Assembly (NCBI RefSeq): GCF_004698125.1
Contig: NZ_ML214297.1
Location: 434,001 to 498,000 of the forward strand
Source of the DNA: Halosimplex halophilum
Lineage (GTDB): Archaea; Halobacteriota; Halobacteria; Halobacteriales; Haloarculaceae
Length of the DNA: 64,000 nucleotides
Reading direction: 5' to 3'
Below are positions 1 to 8,972 of the stretch, in pieces. Below the pieces are notes generated by a model. It did no database searches, was not told the origin of the DNA, and saw nothing but the letters and a program-made list of their open reading frames with translations. Within the stretch, counting starts at the first letter, position 1. Each line of letters opens with the position of its first letter. The position numbers were made by a program, and so were the translations under genes.

Positions 1-59
1 CCGGGACGAGCAAGGTGGTGGCCTACCACGAGAGCCCGCCGTACGTCGACCTGGTGTAA
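1..59 (+). CDS. C-terminal end of an unidentified protein (partial)
   Basis: An open frame enters from the left edge and ends at a TAA at 57-59. Only about 18 residues are visible, ending ...ESPPYVDLV, and the codon use is typical of the window. This is too little to recognise a family. It lies convergent to the HAH_0734-family gene, with a short gap of about 100 bases that holds nothing I recognise. Confidence 0.5.
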   Translation, partial: GTSKVVAYHESPPYVDLV

Positions 60-155
60 TACGGATTATTGGGAGCGTTTACCGGGTCGACAGCACGCAG
101 TCGTGCGGTCGATCCCGGAATGTCTTGCAACAATCCGTATGAGAGAAGGGGCGGC

Positions 156-413
156 TCAGGCGCTCGCCTTCTCGACGAGTTCGACGGCCTCGGCGTCGAC
201 GGCCTCGGTGTCGAGGAAGTTGGGGATGTAGTCGCGGCGCTCGTAGGTCTCGCGCTCGTCTTCGGTGCCGACGGTGCACCACAGCTGGGGCTCGTCGGGC
301 CCGTGCCACTCGCCCTGGCGCGCGACGCCGAAGACGACGAGCTCCTCGCCGTCGACGGAAATGACGGCGTCCTTCCGGAATCCGGGGTCCCCGTGGACGA
401 TGAGCTTCTTCAT
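156..413 (-). CDS. HAH_0734 family protein (unknown function)
   Basis: A small 85-residue protein starting MKKLIVHGDPGF. This matches my memory of the haloarchaea-specific HAH_0734 family, whose function is not known. The frame is open further upstream, but I chose the ATG at 413 because the conserved N-terminus starts there and a weak TATA-like stretch (437-444, read on the minus strand) lies about 28 nt ahead, fitting a leaderless mRNA. It has no signal peptide or membrane segment. It is divergent from the L44e operon. The identification rests on recalled family sequence only. Confidence 0.75.
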   Translation of the reverse strand: MKKLIVHGDPGFRKDAVISVDGEELVVFGVARQGEWHGPDEPQLWCTVGTEDERETYERRDYIPNFLDTEAVDAEAVELVEKASA

Positions 414-607
414 GCCCGGCGGTTCGACGGAGGCGTACTTAGTGACTTCGAAGCCCGCCGCCCGTGCGGCCCGAGCGCGGTCGATCCACCGGCCTCGACC
501 GACCGCGACGCGGTCTCTCGACGACCGGTCGTGTGCGCCGCGATCCCACGGGGCAGTCGGGTCGAGTCGGCGGTTTCGGTCGCCGCGACCGGCGCGAACC
601 AAACGGG

Positions 608-615
608 TTTTAAGC
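608..615 (+). promoter_or_regulatory. TATA box of the L44e-S27e-eIF2alpha operon
   Basis: TTTTAAGC is a strong haloarchaeal TATA element 35-42 nt before the L44e ATG at 650. Transcription would begin near 635-640. No other strong promoter is visible until after the operon. Confidence 0.65.
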
Positions 616-649
616 GGGGATGTCCAAGTCGACCGCAAGGTCGATATCT

Positions 650-934
650 ATGGAGATGCCACGCCGATTTAACACGTACTGTCCGCACTGCGACGAGCAC
701 AACGAACACGAGGTCGAGCGCGTTCGAAGCGGTCGCACCTCCGGGATGACGAAGGTCAACGGGCGCCAGGCCGAGCGGACGCGCTCGGGCTACGGGAACG
801 CGGGCAAGTTCTCGAAGGTCCCGTCCGGCGGGAAGCCGACCCAGAAGACCGACCTCAAGTACCGCTGCTCCGACTGCGGCAAGGCCCACCTCCGCGAGGG
901 ATGGCGCGCCGGTCGACTCGACCTCCAGGACTAA
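650..934 (+). CDS. rpl44e: 50S ribosomal protein L44e
   Basis: This is the large-subunit protein near the E-site, of archaeal/eukaryotic type. It has 94 residues beginning [14 protein letters not shown]. The zinc-binding cysteines are visible as CPHC near residues 11-14 and CSDC near 71-74. The C-terminal stretch [13 protein letters not shown] is characteristic. The frame extends upstream, but the TATA box at 608-615 and the family N-terminus place the start at 650. The S27e gene follows after 2 nt, so this is the first gene of a translation operon. It is of normal length. Confidence 0.97.
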   Translation: MEMPRRFNTYCPHCDEHNEHEVERVRSGRTSGMTKVNGRQAERTRSGYGNAGKFSKVPSGGKPTQKTDLKYRCSDCGKAHLREGWRAGRLDLQD

Positions 935-936
935 CG

Positions 937-1110
937 ATGGCAGGAAACTTCTTCAGCGTCGCGTGTCCGGACTGTGAGAACGAACAGATCGTGTTCGGCA
1001 AGGCCTCGACCGAGGTCGCCTGCGAGGTCTGCGGGCACACGCTCGCGCGACCGACCGGCGGCAAAGCGGCCATCGAGGGCGAGGTACTCGAGACCGTCGA
1101 GGCTCGATAA
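937..1110 (+). CDS. rps27e: 30S ribosomal protein S27e
   Basis: This is the archaeal small-subunit zinc ribbon protein, 57 residues, [13 protein letters not shown]... Four cysteines form the zinc site (C10, C13, C29, C32). An in-frame ATG at 901 lies inside L44e and is rejected because S27e proteins start just before the first CxxC. The stop codon overlaps the ATG of the next gene (TAATG), which implies translational coupling with eIF2-alpha. Confidence 0.96.
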   Translation: MAGNFFSVACPDCENEQIVFGKASTEVACEVCGHTLARPTGGKAAIEGEVLETVEAR

Positions 1111-1910
1111 TGAAATACAGCGGCTGGCCCGACCCCGGCGAACTGGTGGTCGGACGCGTCGACGAGATCGAGGACTTCGGCGTCTTCGTCGACCTCCAGG
1201 AGTACGAGGACAAGCGCGGCCTCTGTCACATCAGCGAGGTCGCCTCCGGGTGGATCAAGAACGTCCGCGACCACGTCTCCGAGGGCCAGACGGTCGTCGC
1301 CAAGGTGCTCGACGTCGACGAGGGGTCCCAGCAGATCGATCTCTCGATCAAGGACGTCAACGACCACCAGCGCAAGGACAAGATCCAGGAGTGGAAGAAC
1401 GAACAGAAGGCCGACAACTGGATGCTGCTGGCGTTCGGCGAGGACATCGACGACGAGACCTACGCCGCCATCGCCAACGAGCTGCTCGCCGAGTTCGGCT
1501 CGATGTACGACGGCTTCGAGCAGGCCGCCATCCACGGCGAGGAGGCCCTCGAAGACACGGATCTGGACGACGAGGAGGTCGAGGCCATCGTCGAGACCGC
1601 CCGGGAGAACGTCTCGGTGCCCTACGTCAACGTCACCGGCTACGTCACGCTGGAGTGTCCCAGCGGCGACGGCGTCGACGTGATCAAGGAGGCCCTGCAG
1701 GCCGCCGAGGGCAACGGGGAGATCCCCGAGGAGGTCCAGCTGGAGGTCACCTACGTCGGCTCGCCGGAGTACCGCATCCAGGTGCAGGCGCCCGACTACA
1801 AGACCGCCGAGTCCCACCTCGAGGAGAGCGCCGACCGCGCGGTCGCCGTCGTCGGTGACAACGGCGGCTCCGGTCGCTACCACCGCGAGCGCGAAGAAGA
1901 GACGGAGTGA
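1110..1910 (+). CDS. eif2a: Translation initiation factor IF-2 subunit alpha (aIF2-alpha)
   Basis: This is the alpha subunit of the heterotrimeric aIF2 that delivers initiator Met-tRNA to the small ribosomal subunit. It has 266 residues, the usual length. The N-terminal S1 (OB-fold) RNA-binding domain covers residues 8-85, with the pattern [20 protein letters not shown] and a GLCHISE motif. A helical middle domain and an alpha/beta C-terminal domain (about 170-250) follow. The ATG overlaps the S27e stop by one base. Nop10 follows 49 bases downstream in the conserved archaeal order. Confidence 0.96.
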   Translation: MKYSGWPDPGELVVGRVDEIEDFGVFVDLQEYEDKRGLCHISEVASGWIKNVRDHVSEGQTVVAKVLDVDEGSQQIDLSIKDVNDHQRKDKIQEWKNEQKADNWMLLAFGEDIDDETYAAIANELLAEFGSMYDGFEQAAIHGEEALEDTDLDDEEVEAIVETARENVSVPYVNVTGYVTLECPSGDGVDVIKEALQAAEGNGEIPEEVQLEVTYVGSPEYRIQVQAPDYKTAESHLEESADRAVAVVGDNGGSGRYHREREEETE

Positions 1911-1959
1911 CCGTCCCCCCGCGGGCCGTCGGTCGCCCGGCGCCCCGCTCACCCTCTGC

Positions 1960-2142
1960 ATGAAATCCGACATCCTGGTCTGTTCGGCGTGGCGGACGGA
2001 ACACGAGCGGCCGCGCTACACGCTCTCGGAGACGTGTCCCGACTGCGGCGCGGAGGCGGTCAACTCCGCGCCCGCGCCCTTCTCGCCGGAGGACAGCTAC
2101 GGCGAGTATCGACGCGCACTTAAGCGGCGGCGCCGCGACTAG
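1960..2142 (+). CDS. nop10: Ribosome biogenesis protein Nop10
   Basis: Nop10 is a component of H/ACA RNPs, which guide pseudouridylation, together with Cbf5, Gar1 and L7Ae. It has 60 residues. The zinc site is visible as C8 and CPDC at 26-29, followed by a basic C-terminus (RRALKRRRRD). The first residues MKSDILVC fit the family, so the start at 1960 is preferred to the upstream ATG at 1855, which lies inside eIF2-alpha. The next gene begins 5 nt after the stop. Confidence 0.93.
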   Translation: MKSDILVCSAWRTEHERPRYTLSETCPDCGAEAVNSAPAPFSPEDSYGEYRRALKRRRRD

Positions 2143-2147
2143 CGCGC

Positions 2148-2903
2148 ATGGACGAATTCGAACGCGAGTCGCTGGGCGAGGTCGACCTCGACGACCCCGT
2201 ACTGGTCGAGGGGCTGCCGGGCGTCGGGCACGTCGGCAAGCTCGCCGCCGAACACCTCCTCGAAGAGCTGGACAGCGAGCTCGTCGAGCGGGTCCACTCG
2301 ACGCACTTCCCGCCGCAGGTCAGCGTCGACGAGGGCCGCACGCAACTGGCCGGCGCGGAGTTCCACGCCGTCCGCCCCGAGGACGGGCAGGACATGCTCG
2401 TGCTCACCGGCGACCACCAGGCCCAGGACAACACCGGCCACTACGGCCTGACCGACACGTTCCTCGACGTGGCCGACGACCACGGCGTCTCCCGCGTGTT
2501 CGCGCTGGGCGGCGTCCCGACGGGCGAACTCATCGAGGAGTACTCCGTGCTCGGCGCCGCGACTGCCGACGCGGTCGTCGACGACCTGGAGGACGTGGGC
2601 GTGGAGTTCCGCGAGGACGAGCCCGCCGGCGGCATCGTCGGCGTCAGCGGCCTGCTGCTGGGTCTCGGCGAGCGCAGGGGCTTCGAGGCCGCCTGCCTGA
2701 TGGGCGAGACCAGCGGTTACCTCGTCGACCCCAAGAGCGCCCAGGCCGTCCTCGAAGTGCTCCAGGAGGTCGTCGACTTCGCGGTCGACTACGCCTCCCT
2801 GGAGGAGCGGGCCGACGAGATGGAGGAGGTCGTCCGCAAGATCCAGGAGATGGACCAGGGGACGCCCGCGGCCTCCGACGAGGACCTGCGCTACATCGGC
2901 TAA
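2148..2903 (+). CDS. Proteasome assembly chaperone family protein (PAC2)
   Basis: This 251-residue protein is of the archaeal PAC2 family, related to eukaryotic proteasome assembly chaperones. The N-terminal pattern (DPVLVEGLPGVGHVGKLAAEHL) and the central FALGGVPTGEL region are typical. The C-terminal 40 residues are helical and acidic. It starts 5 nt after nop10, so it is the last gene of the ribosomal operon. A chaperone role in this organism is inferred from family membership. The 80 bases after it hold only the next promoter. Confidence 0.88.
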   Translation: MDEFERESLGEVDLDDPVLVEGLPGVGHVGKLAAEHLLEELDSELVERVHSTHFPPQVSVDEGRTQLAGAEFHAVRPEDGQDMLVLTGDHQAQDNTGHYGLTDTFLDVADDHGVSRVFALGGVPTGELIEEYSVLGAATADAVVDDLEDVGVEFREDEPAGGIVGVSGLLLGLGERRGFEAACLMGETSGYLVDPKSAQAVLEVLQEVVDFAVDYASLEERADEMEEVVRKIQEMDQGTPAASDEDLRYIG

Positions 2904-3013
2904 GCGGCCGCGACCCTCCGCCCGGTCCCCTCCCCGCCGGCCCCGCCACCGTCCGCTCCGACGCCCGACCCGCCGGCGAGACTTTGATAGTGGAGCGACG
3001 CCAACGCTCGCGC

Positions 3014-3619
3014 GTGGTACACGACGCGGTGTTCGGGTTGCCCCACTGGCTGGTCGTCGGCCTCGGTCTCGGCGTCGCGAGTAGCGTCCTCGCCGCCGTC
3101 CTGTTCGTCGCCGCGGACCGGCTCTACCCCTCGCCGCGGGCCCACCGCCGACGCGACGACGGCGAACACCGTCGCCGCGCCGAACTCCGGGACTACCTCG
3201 ACGCGATCGGCGAGTCCTACGCCGAGGACCACTTCGTCGAGGGTCAGCACATCGCCTTCTACCTCCCCGAACGCGACGTGGCGATCACCTTCGACGCCCA
3301 CGCCTACTACCGCATCGACCGCTCGCCGACCCACCCGGTCCTCGTCGAGCACGAGATGCCCGGCGTCCACCTCGGCGACCGACTCCCCTTCGAGGTGCCC
3401 GACGTGGACTTCGGGCCGGCCGAGACCGACGGCGAGCACCGCGACCCCGCCACGGCCGCGTTCGAGGAACTCGGCGTGTCGGCCTCGGCCAGCCTGGACG
3501 AGGTGAAAGCCGCCTACCGGCGGAAGGTCAAGGAGGTCCACCCCGACCAGGGCGGCGACGAGGACGAGTTCAAGCGCGTCCGCGAGGCCTACACGACGGC
3601 GAAACGTCACGCCGGGTAG
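3014..3619 (+). CDS. Membrane-anchored J-domain protein
   Basis: This protein of 201 residues has one N-terminal transmembrane segment (about residues 8-30), a soluble middle region and a C-terminal J domain (about 148-201). The J domain has the HPD loop, seen as EVHPDQGGDEDEF. J domains stimulate the ATPase of Hsp70, so it may recruit DnaK to the membrane. GTG 3014 is preferred over TTG 2984 because a TATA-like CTTTGATA at 2982-2989 lies 25-32 nt ahead of it. It is convergent with dnaK. The 169 bases between them hold no gene that I can see. Confidence 0.8.
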   Translation: MVHDAVFGLPHWLVVGLGLGVASSVLAAVLFVAADRLYPSPRAHRRRDDGEHRRRAELRDYLDAIGESYAEDHFVEGQHIAFYLPERDVAITFDAHAYYRIDRSPTHPVLVEHEMPGVHLGDRLPFEVPDVDFGPAETDGEHRDPATAAFEELGVSASASLDEVKAAYRRKVKEVHPDQGGDEDEFKRVREAYTTAKRHAG

Positions 3620-3788
3620 CTGCGACGCCTCTCGGCCACGGCGGCGGACGCGGGACCCGCCGGACAGACACGACACGGTCACCAGAGATAGACACGCGCC
3701 TCGCCGTCGACAGTGGCTCTCGGCTTCGCAGTCACCCGCAGAAACAGGGGGAAACTAGCGCCGGAACCCGGGTCGGGAACCGGCCTCG

Positions 3789-5732
3789 TCAGGCGGACGA
3801 CTCGCCGGACTCGTCCTCGTCTTCGTCGTCGACGTCCTCGAAGTCGGCGTCGACGTACTCCTCGCCCTGGCCGCCGGCCGCGCCGCCGGCGCCGGCAGCG
3901 CCGCCCGGACCGGCGCCGCCCATGCCGCCCATGCCGCCGGCACCGGCCGCGCCGCCCGCGGCGCCCGCGCCGGCCGCGCCCTCGGCGGCCTGCTCCTGGT
4001 ACATCTGCTTGCCGATCTCCTGGAGCGCCTCGGCGAGGCTCTCGGTGGCCTCCTTGTAGTCCTCGGTGTCGGCGTCCTCGTCTTCGAGGACTTCCTGCAC
4101 CTCGTCGATCTCGGCCTCGATCTCCTCGCGGAGTTCGTCGTCGACCTGGTCCTCGTTCTCCTCCAGCAGGGTCTCGGCGCGCTGGATGGTGTTCTCGGCC
4201 TCGTTGCGGGCCTCGATGCGCTCGCGGCGCTGCTCGTCTTCCTCGGCGTGTTCCTCGGCCTCCTGTTGCATCTGCTCGATCTGCTCGTCGGAGAGGCCGG
4301 CGCCGCCCTCGATGGTGATGTTCTCCTCGTTGCCCGAGCCCTTGTCCTCGGCGGAGACGTTGACGATGCCGTTCTCGTCGATGTTGAACGACACCTCGAT
4401 CTGGGGCGTGCCGGCGGGTGCCGGCGGGATCCCGGTGAGCGCGAACTCGCCGAGCAGTTCGTTCTCCTCGGCGATCTCGCGTTCGCCCTGGAAGACGCGG
4501 ATCTGGACCTGCGTCTGGTTGTCCGCGGCGGTGGTGAAGATCTTCGACTCCTCGGTCGGGATCGTGGTGTTCTTCTCGATGAGCCGCTCGAAGAGGCCGC
4601 CCTTGACCTCCACGCCGAGGGAGAGCGGGGTCACGTCGAGCAGGACGATGTCGTCCACGTCGCCGCTGAGGACGCCGCCCTGGATGGCCGCGCCCAGCGC
4701 GACGGCCTCGTCGGGGTTGACGTTCTTCTTGGGCTCCTGGCCGGTCATCTCCTCGACCTGCTCCTGGACCTGGGGCATCCGCGTGGAGCCGCCGACGAGG
4801 ATGACCTCGTCGATGTCGCCCTTGTCGTAGCCGGCGTCCTCGAGGGCCTGCTCCGTCGGGCCGACCGTCCGCTCGATGAGGTCCTCGGTCAGCGACTCGA
4901 ACTTCGCCCGCGTCAGCTTCTCCTCGAGGTCGAGGGGGCCGTCGTCCGTGGTGGTGATGAACGGCAGGTCGATGCGGGTCTCCTTGCGGTTGGAGAGCTC
5001 GATCTTGGCCTCCTCGGCCGCCTCGGTGAGCCGCTGGAGGGCCTGACGGTCGTCGCGCAGGTCGATGCCGTGTTCCTCTTCGAACTGCTCGGCGAGGTAG
5101 TCGATGATCGCGCGGTCCCAGTCGTCGCCGCCGAGGTCGTTGTCACCGTTGGTGGCGACGACCTCGTAGACGCCGCCGCCGAGATCGAGGATGGAGACGT
5201 CGAAGGTGCCCCCGCCGAGGTCGTAGACGAGGACGGTCTGGTCGGACTCGTCGTCGAGCCCGTAGGCCATCGCGGCCGCGGTCGGCTCGTTGACGATGCG
5301 CTCGACCTCGAAGCCGGCGATCTCGCCGGCGTCCTTCGTGGCCTGGCGCTGGCGGTCGTTGAAGTAGGCGGGGACCGTGATGACCGCCTTCTCGACCTCG
5401 TCGCCGAGGTACTCCTCGGCGTCCCGTTTGATCTTCTGGAGGATCATCGCCGAGACCTGCTCGGGCGTGTACTCCTCCCCGTCCAGCTCCACGGAGTAGT
5501 CGTCCTCGCCCATGTGGCGCTTGATGGACTGGACCGTCTCGTCGGGGTTCTTGACCGCCTGGTTCTTCGCGGGCTTGCCGACGAGGCGCTCGCCGTCGTC
5601 GAACGCGACGACCGAGGGTGTCGTCCGCTCGCCCTCCTGGTTGACGATGATCTCGGGGTCGCCCCCCTCCATGACCGCGAACGCGCTGTTCGTGGTCCCG
5701 AGGTCGATTCCGAGAATCTTGTTACTAGCCAT
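3789..5732 (-). CDS. dnaK: Molecular chaperone DnaK (Hsp70)
   Basis: This is the ATP-dependent Hsp70 chaperone, 647 residues, of bacterial type as in other haloarchaea. The three family signatures are present: [12 protein letters not shown] near the N-terminus, [14 protein letters not shown] near residue 170 and [13 protein letters not shown] near residue 310. The substrate-binding domain follows, then an acidic lid and a Gly/Ala-rich tail ending in an Asp/Glu-rich stretch. grpE lies upstream on the same strand with a 203-nt gap that contains a separate promoter. No dnaJ follows, unlike the grpE-dnaK-dnaJ order known from other haloarchaea. Confidence 0.97.
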   Translation of the reverse strand: MASNKILGIDLGTTNSAFAVMEGGDPEIIVNQEGERTTPSVVAFDDGERLVGKPAKNQAVKNPDETVQSIKRHMGEDDYSVELDGEEYTPEQVSAMILQKIKRDAEEYLGDEVEKAVITVPAYFNDRQRQATKDAGEIAGFEVERIVNEPTAAAMAYGLDDESDQTVLVYDLGGGTFDVSILDLGGGVYEVVATNGDNDLGGDDWDRAIIDYLAEQFEEEHGIDLRDDRQALQRLTEAAEEAKIELSNRKETRIDLPFITTTDDGPLDLEEKLTRAKFESLTEDLIERTVGPTEQALEDAGYDKGDIDEVILVGGSTRMPQVQEQVEEMTGQEPKKNVNPDEAVALGAAIQGGVLSGDVDDIVLLDVTPLSLGVEVKGGLFERLIEKNTTIPTEESKIFTTAADNQTQVQIRVFQGEREIAEENELLGEFALTGIPPAPAGTPQIEVSFNIDENGIVNVSAEDKGSGNEENITIEGGAGLSDEQIEQMQQEAEEHAEEDEQRRERIEARNEAENTIQRAETLLEENEDQVDDELREEIEAEIDEVQEVLEDEDADTEDYKEATESLAEALQEIGKQMYQEQAAEGAAGAGAAGGAAGAGGMGGMGGAGPGGAAGAGGAAGGQGEEYVDADFEDVDDEDEDESGESSA

Positions 5733-5758
5733 CTTACGCGTCTATACCCGATTGTGCC

Positions 5759-5767
5759 GGTTAAAAG
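5759..5767 (-). promoter_or_regulatory. TATA box of dnaK
   Basis: Read on the minus strand this is CTTTTAACC, 27-35 nt before the dnaK ATG at 5732, the spacing of a leaderless or short-leader haloarchaeal promoter. dnaK can therefore be transcribed independently of grpE. Confidence 0.55.
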
Positions 5768-5850
5768 TTGCTAGACGCGACCGTCGGCGACCCCATCGTG
5801 ACGCCCGCAGACGGACGATCTGTGGTCGCGCTCCGGACTGCGACCGTTGC

Positions 5851-5866
5851 TTATAAATCCAACCGC
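5851..5866 (-). repeat. 16-bp motif shared with the nos promoter region
   Basis: GCGGTTGGATTTATAA on the minus strand occurs here, 119-134 nt upstream of dnaK, and again exactly at 18190-18205 upstream of the halocyanin gene. It contains a TATA-like core and may be an upstream promoter or a shared regulator site. It lies in the 203-base grpE-dnaK gap, where no gene was seen. Confidence 0.4.
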
Positions 5867-5935
5867 AATACCAGCCAAAGACCGCCGAAAAATCAGCGGA
5901 GAGACAGGTGTGGGAGGTCGCCGCGCGGGCGGTCG

Positions 5936-6628
5936 CTACTCGGCGGACCCGTCACTGACGGTGACCTGCGCCTCGCGGATCACCTTGCCGGCCATCTCGT
6001 AGCCGGGGCGGTGGACCTCCGCGATGGCCCCCTCGGGCTGGTCCGAGTCGACGCGGACCAGCACCTCGTGGCGGTGGGGGTCGACCGCCTCGCCCGGTTC
6101 CGGTTCGACCACCTCGACGTTCTCCGCGTCGAGCACGTCGTCGAACGACCGCAGCGTCGACTCGACGCCGCCGCGGATGTCCGCGTCCTCGTCCTGTTCG
6201 AGCGCGCGCTGGAGGTTGTCGCGCACGTCGAGCAGCCGCGTCACCAGGTCCTCGGTGGCGCGCTCTTTCTCCTCCTCGCGGCGCTTCTCCATGCGCTTCT
6301 TGTAGTTCTGGAACTCCGCCTGCTTGCGCTTGAGCTTCTCGGTCAGCTCGTCGACCTCCGCCTCGCGCGCCTCGAGCTCGTCCTCCAGACCGTCGACGCG
6401 CGTCCGCAGCGCCGCCAGTTCGCGGGCGATCGACTCGGGGTCGGACTCGGCGACCCGGTCGACCAGCTCCTCGTCGACCTCGACCTCGCCGTCGGCGGCC
6501 GTCGCGGAGCCGGCCGCGTCGCCCGACTCGTCGGCGTCGATGACCTCGTCGGGTTCGACGGCCCCGTCGCCTGCGTCTGGCTCCTCGGCTGCGGCCCCGG
6601 CGGGGTCGGACGCGTCCTGCTCGCTCAT
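5936..6628 (-). CDS. grpE: Nucleotide exchange factor GrpE
   Basis: GrpE is the cochaperone that releases ADP from DnaK. It has 230 residues. The N-terminal 70 residues are acidic and probably disordered. A long coiled coil covers about 70-140 (ELEAREAEVDELTEKLKRKQ, then FQNYKKRMEKRREEE). The beta domain near the C-terminus carries the family pattern HRPGYEMAGKVIREAQVTV. The open frame extends to 6712, but the ATG at 6628 starts the usual acidic N-terminus, and a TATA-like CCTTTTGTC lies about 25 nt upstream. It is transcribed toward dnaK. Confidence 0.94.
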   Translation of the reverse strand: MSEQDASDPAGAAAEEPDAGDGAVEPDEVIDADESGDAAGSATAADGEVEVDEELVDRVAESDPESIARELAALRTRVDGLEDELEAREAEVDELTEKLKRKQAEFQNYKKRMEKRREEEKERATEDLVTRLLDVRDNLQRALEQDEDADIRGGVESTLRSFDDVLDAENVEVVEPEPGEAVDPHRHEVLVRVDSDQPEGAIAEVHRPGYEMAGKVIREAQVTVSDGSAE

Positions 6629-6791
6629 ACCCGGAGCCAGTCGCCGCGGCGACAAAAGGGTTGAGAATCCGACCGAGACCGGGGGCGACCACGCCGTCGC
6701 GGGACCGACCACCGGACATCCGCCGACCGACCGCGACCCGGCCGACTGCGGCCCGCACCGCTTAACTCCCGCGGGCGGATACCCCTCGGCA

Positions 6792-8132
6792 GTGACCGTC
6801 CGGCTCGTCTACGAGGAAGGCACCGTCCGGATCACCGGCAGCGACGCGCTCGACGACCTGGCGTTCGTCGAACGGGACGACCGCTCGAAGACCCGCCGGG
6901 CGCCCGCGGGCCGCTACGTCGACCTGCTCGCCGCGCTGGACGACCGCGGCGTCGAGTACGACGACCGCGTCTTCGACCTCCCGGAGCTGTCCCTCGACTC
7001 GACCTACGAACTCCGCGGCTACCAGCGCGACGCCCTCGACGACTGGACGGCCGCCGACCGGCGGGGCGTGCTCGAACTCCCGACCGGCAGCGGCAAGACC
7101 GTCATCGGCATCGCCGCGATGGAATCCGTCGAGACGCCGACGCTCGTCGTCGTGCCAACCATCGACCTGCTCGAACAGTGGCGCCGCGAGCTCGAACGGG
7201 AGTTCGACCGCGAGGTGGGGCAACTGGGCGGCGGCGAGCAGCGACTCGCCGATCTGACCGTCTCGACGTACGACTCGGCGTACCTGCGGGCCGACGAACT
7301 CGGCGACCGCTTCGGCCTCGTCGTCTTCGACGAGGTCCACCACCTCGGCGGCGAGGGCTACCGCGACATCGCCCGCCTGCTCGCCGCGCCCGCCCGCATG
7401 GGCCTCACAGCCACCTTCGAACGCCCGGACGGCGCCCACGAGGTCGTCGCGGAACTGGTCGGCCCGCTCGTCCACCGCGTCGCCGTCGACGAACTCGCCG
7501 GCGACCACCTCGCCGACTACGACATCAAGCGCCTGGAGGTGGAGCTGACTCCCGAGGAACGGGAGGTCTACGAGCGCCACCAGGAGACGTTCACCGACTA
7601 CCTCGCGCAGTCGGGCATCCAGATGCGTAGCGGCAGCGACTATCAGGAACTCGTCAAGCGCTCGGGGTCGGACCCCAGAGCGCGGGAGGCGCTGCTGGCC
7701 AAACAGCGCGCCCGCGAGGTGATGATGAACGCCGACGCGAAGGTCGAACGCCTCGAAGCGCTGCTCGACCGCCACCGCGAGGACCGGGTCATCGTCTTCA
7801 CCGCCCACACCGACCTCGTGTATCGCCTCTCCGAGCGGTTCCTGATCCCCGCGATCACCCACGAGACGGGCGCGGACGAGCGCCGCGCGATCCTGGAGCG
7901 GTTCCGCTCGGGGGAGTACTCCCGGGTCGTGACGGCGAACGTCCTCGACGAGGGGGTCGACGTGCCCGACGCCAACGTCGCGGTCGTCCTCTCGGGCAGC
8001 GGCAGCGAGCGGGAGTTCACCCAGCGGCTCGGCCGGGTCCTCCGCCCGAAATCGGACGGAGAGCGGGCGCTGCTGTACGAGATCGTCACCGAGGAAACGG
8101 CCGAGGAACGGGTCGCACGGCGGCGGCGGTGA
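6792..8132 (+). CDS. XPB/Rad25-type DNA helicase
   Basis: This is a superfamily 2 helicase of the archaeal XPB type, 446 residues. A damage-recognition-like N-terminal domain covers about 1-75. Motif I (LPTGSGKT) follows near residue 100, motif II (DEVHHL) near 183 and motif VI (QRLGRVLRPK) near 415. GTG 6792 is preferred because a TATA-like GCTTAACT at 6760-6767 precedes it by about 28 nt, whereas the long upstream frame is antisense to grpE. Archaeal XPB acts with the nuclease Bax1, whose gene lies 1.6 kb downstream on the same strand. Its role in repair or transcription is inferred. Confidence 0.9.
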   Translation: MTVRLVYEEGTVRITGSDALDDLAFVERDDRSKTRRAPAGRYVDLLAALDDRGVEYDDRVFDLPELSLDSTYELRGYQRDALDDWTAADRRGVLELPTGSGKTVIGIAAMESVETPTLVVVPTIDLLEQWRRELEREFDREVGQLGGGEQRLADLTVSTYDSAYLRADELGDRFGLVVFDEVHHLGGEGYRDIARLLAAPARMGLTATFERPDGAHEVVAELVGPLVHRVAVDELAGDHLADYDIKRLEVELTPEEREVYERHQETFTDYLAQSGIQMRSGSDYQELVKRSGSDPRAREALLAKQRAREVMMNADAKVERLEALLDRHREDRVIVFTAHTDLVYRLSERFLIPAITHETGADERRAILERFRSGEYSRVVTANVLDEGVDVPDANVAVVLSGSGSEREFTQRLGRVLRPKSDGERALLYEIVTEETAEERVARRRR

Positions 8133-8195
8133 GCCGGCCGATACCCGGCATATCAAAGCCCACGTCGGACCTTCCTCCCGGCCGTACGTCCGCGC

Positions 8196-8897
8196 ATGGG
8201 CACCGACGACTTCGACCCGGAGGCGCCGGACGAACGGGAGATCGGTCGGGAGATGGTCGAGCAGAACACCGGACTCGGGTCCGTCGTCGCCCACATGTAC
8301 CGCGGGGAGGTCGCCCGCGAGATATCCTGGCGCGAGCGGCTGGACGCGACGACCAACTGGGCGGTCACGGTCATCGCGGGCATCCTCGCCTACGCGTTCT
8401 CCGCCGACGACGTGTCGCACACGATCATCCTCGTCGGGATGGGCAGCGGCCTGGTGTTTCTCGTCATCGAGGCGCGCCGGTTCCAGCGGTACGACGTCTG
8501 GCGGTCCCGCGTCCGGTCGATGCAGGAGAACCTCTTCGCCAACGCGCTCGACCCCTCCGGCGGCGTCGAACAGCGCGACTGGCGCCGACAGCTGAGCGAG
8601 GACTACCGCAGCCCGACCAGCAGGCTGTCGCTCCGGCTCGCGCTGGCCCACCGGCTCCGGCGGGTGTACCTGCCGTTGCTGGTCGGCCTGCTGTTCGTCT
8701 GGCTGTTCCGGCTCGCCGGCGGCGACGAGTCGGTCGTGGCGGCCGCCGGCGTGTCGAACACGCCCGGCTGGGTCGTGCTCGGCGCCGTCGGCGTCGTGTA
8801 CCTCTGTCTGGTCGCCGTCGCGTTCTGGCCGGGAGCGAGGGCCGTCTCGGAACTGGACGAGGAGGTCGACCGCGGGGACCTCCGCAGGGACGAGTGA
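8196..8897 (+). CDS. DUF2270 family membrane protein
   Basis: This 233-residue protein has four predicted membrane segments (about 68-85, 90-107, 160-178 and 190-212). The cytoplasmic N-terminus contains the conserved pattern MYRGEVAREISWRERLD, and the middle contains RFQRYDVWRSRVRSMQENLF, as I recall for DUF2270. Its function is unknown. It sits 63 nt downstream of the XPB helicase on the same strand, between XPB and Bax1, which may mean a link to that pathway, though this is not shown. Confidence 0.85.
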   Translation: MGTDDFDPEAPDEREIGREMVEQNTGLGSVVAHMYRGEVAREISWRERLDATTNWAVTVIAGILAYAFSADDVSHTIILVGMGSGLVFLVIEARRFQRYDVWRSRVRSMQENLFANALDPSGGVEQRDWRRQLSEDYRSPTSRLSLRLALAHRLRRVYLPLLVGLLFVWLFRLAGGDESVVAAAGVSNTPGWVVLGAVGVVYLCLVAVAFWPGARAVSELDEEVDRGDLRRDE

Positions 8898-8972
8898 CGC
8901 CGGCCCGAACGGCGGAGGCCCCGTCCGGAGCCGGCGCCGGGCCGCCCGCCGTCGAGCGGCCGACGGCCGGCG

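Noticed and set aside
414-638. 75-residue N-terminal extension of the HAH_0734-family gene
   Set aside because: It is arginine-rich, overlaps the region of the L44e promoter and is not part of the family.
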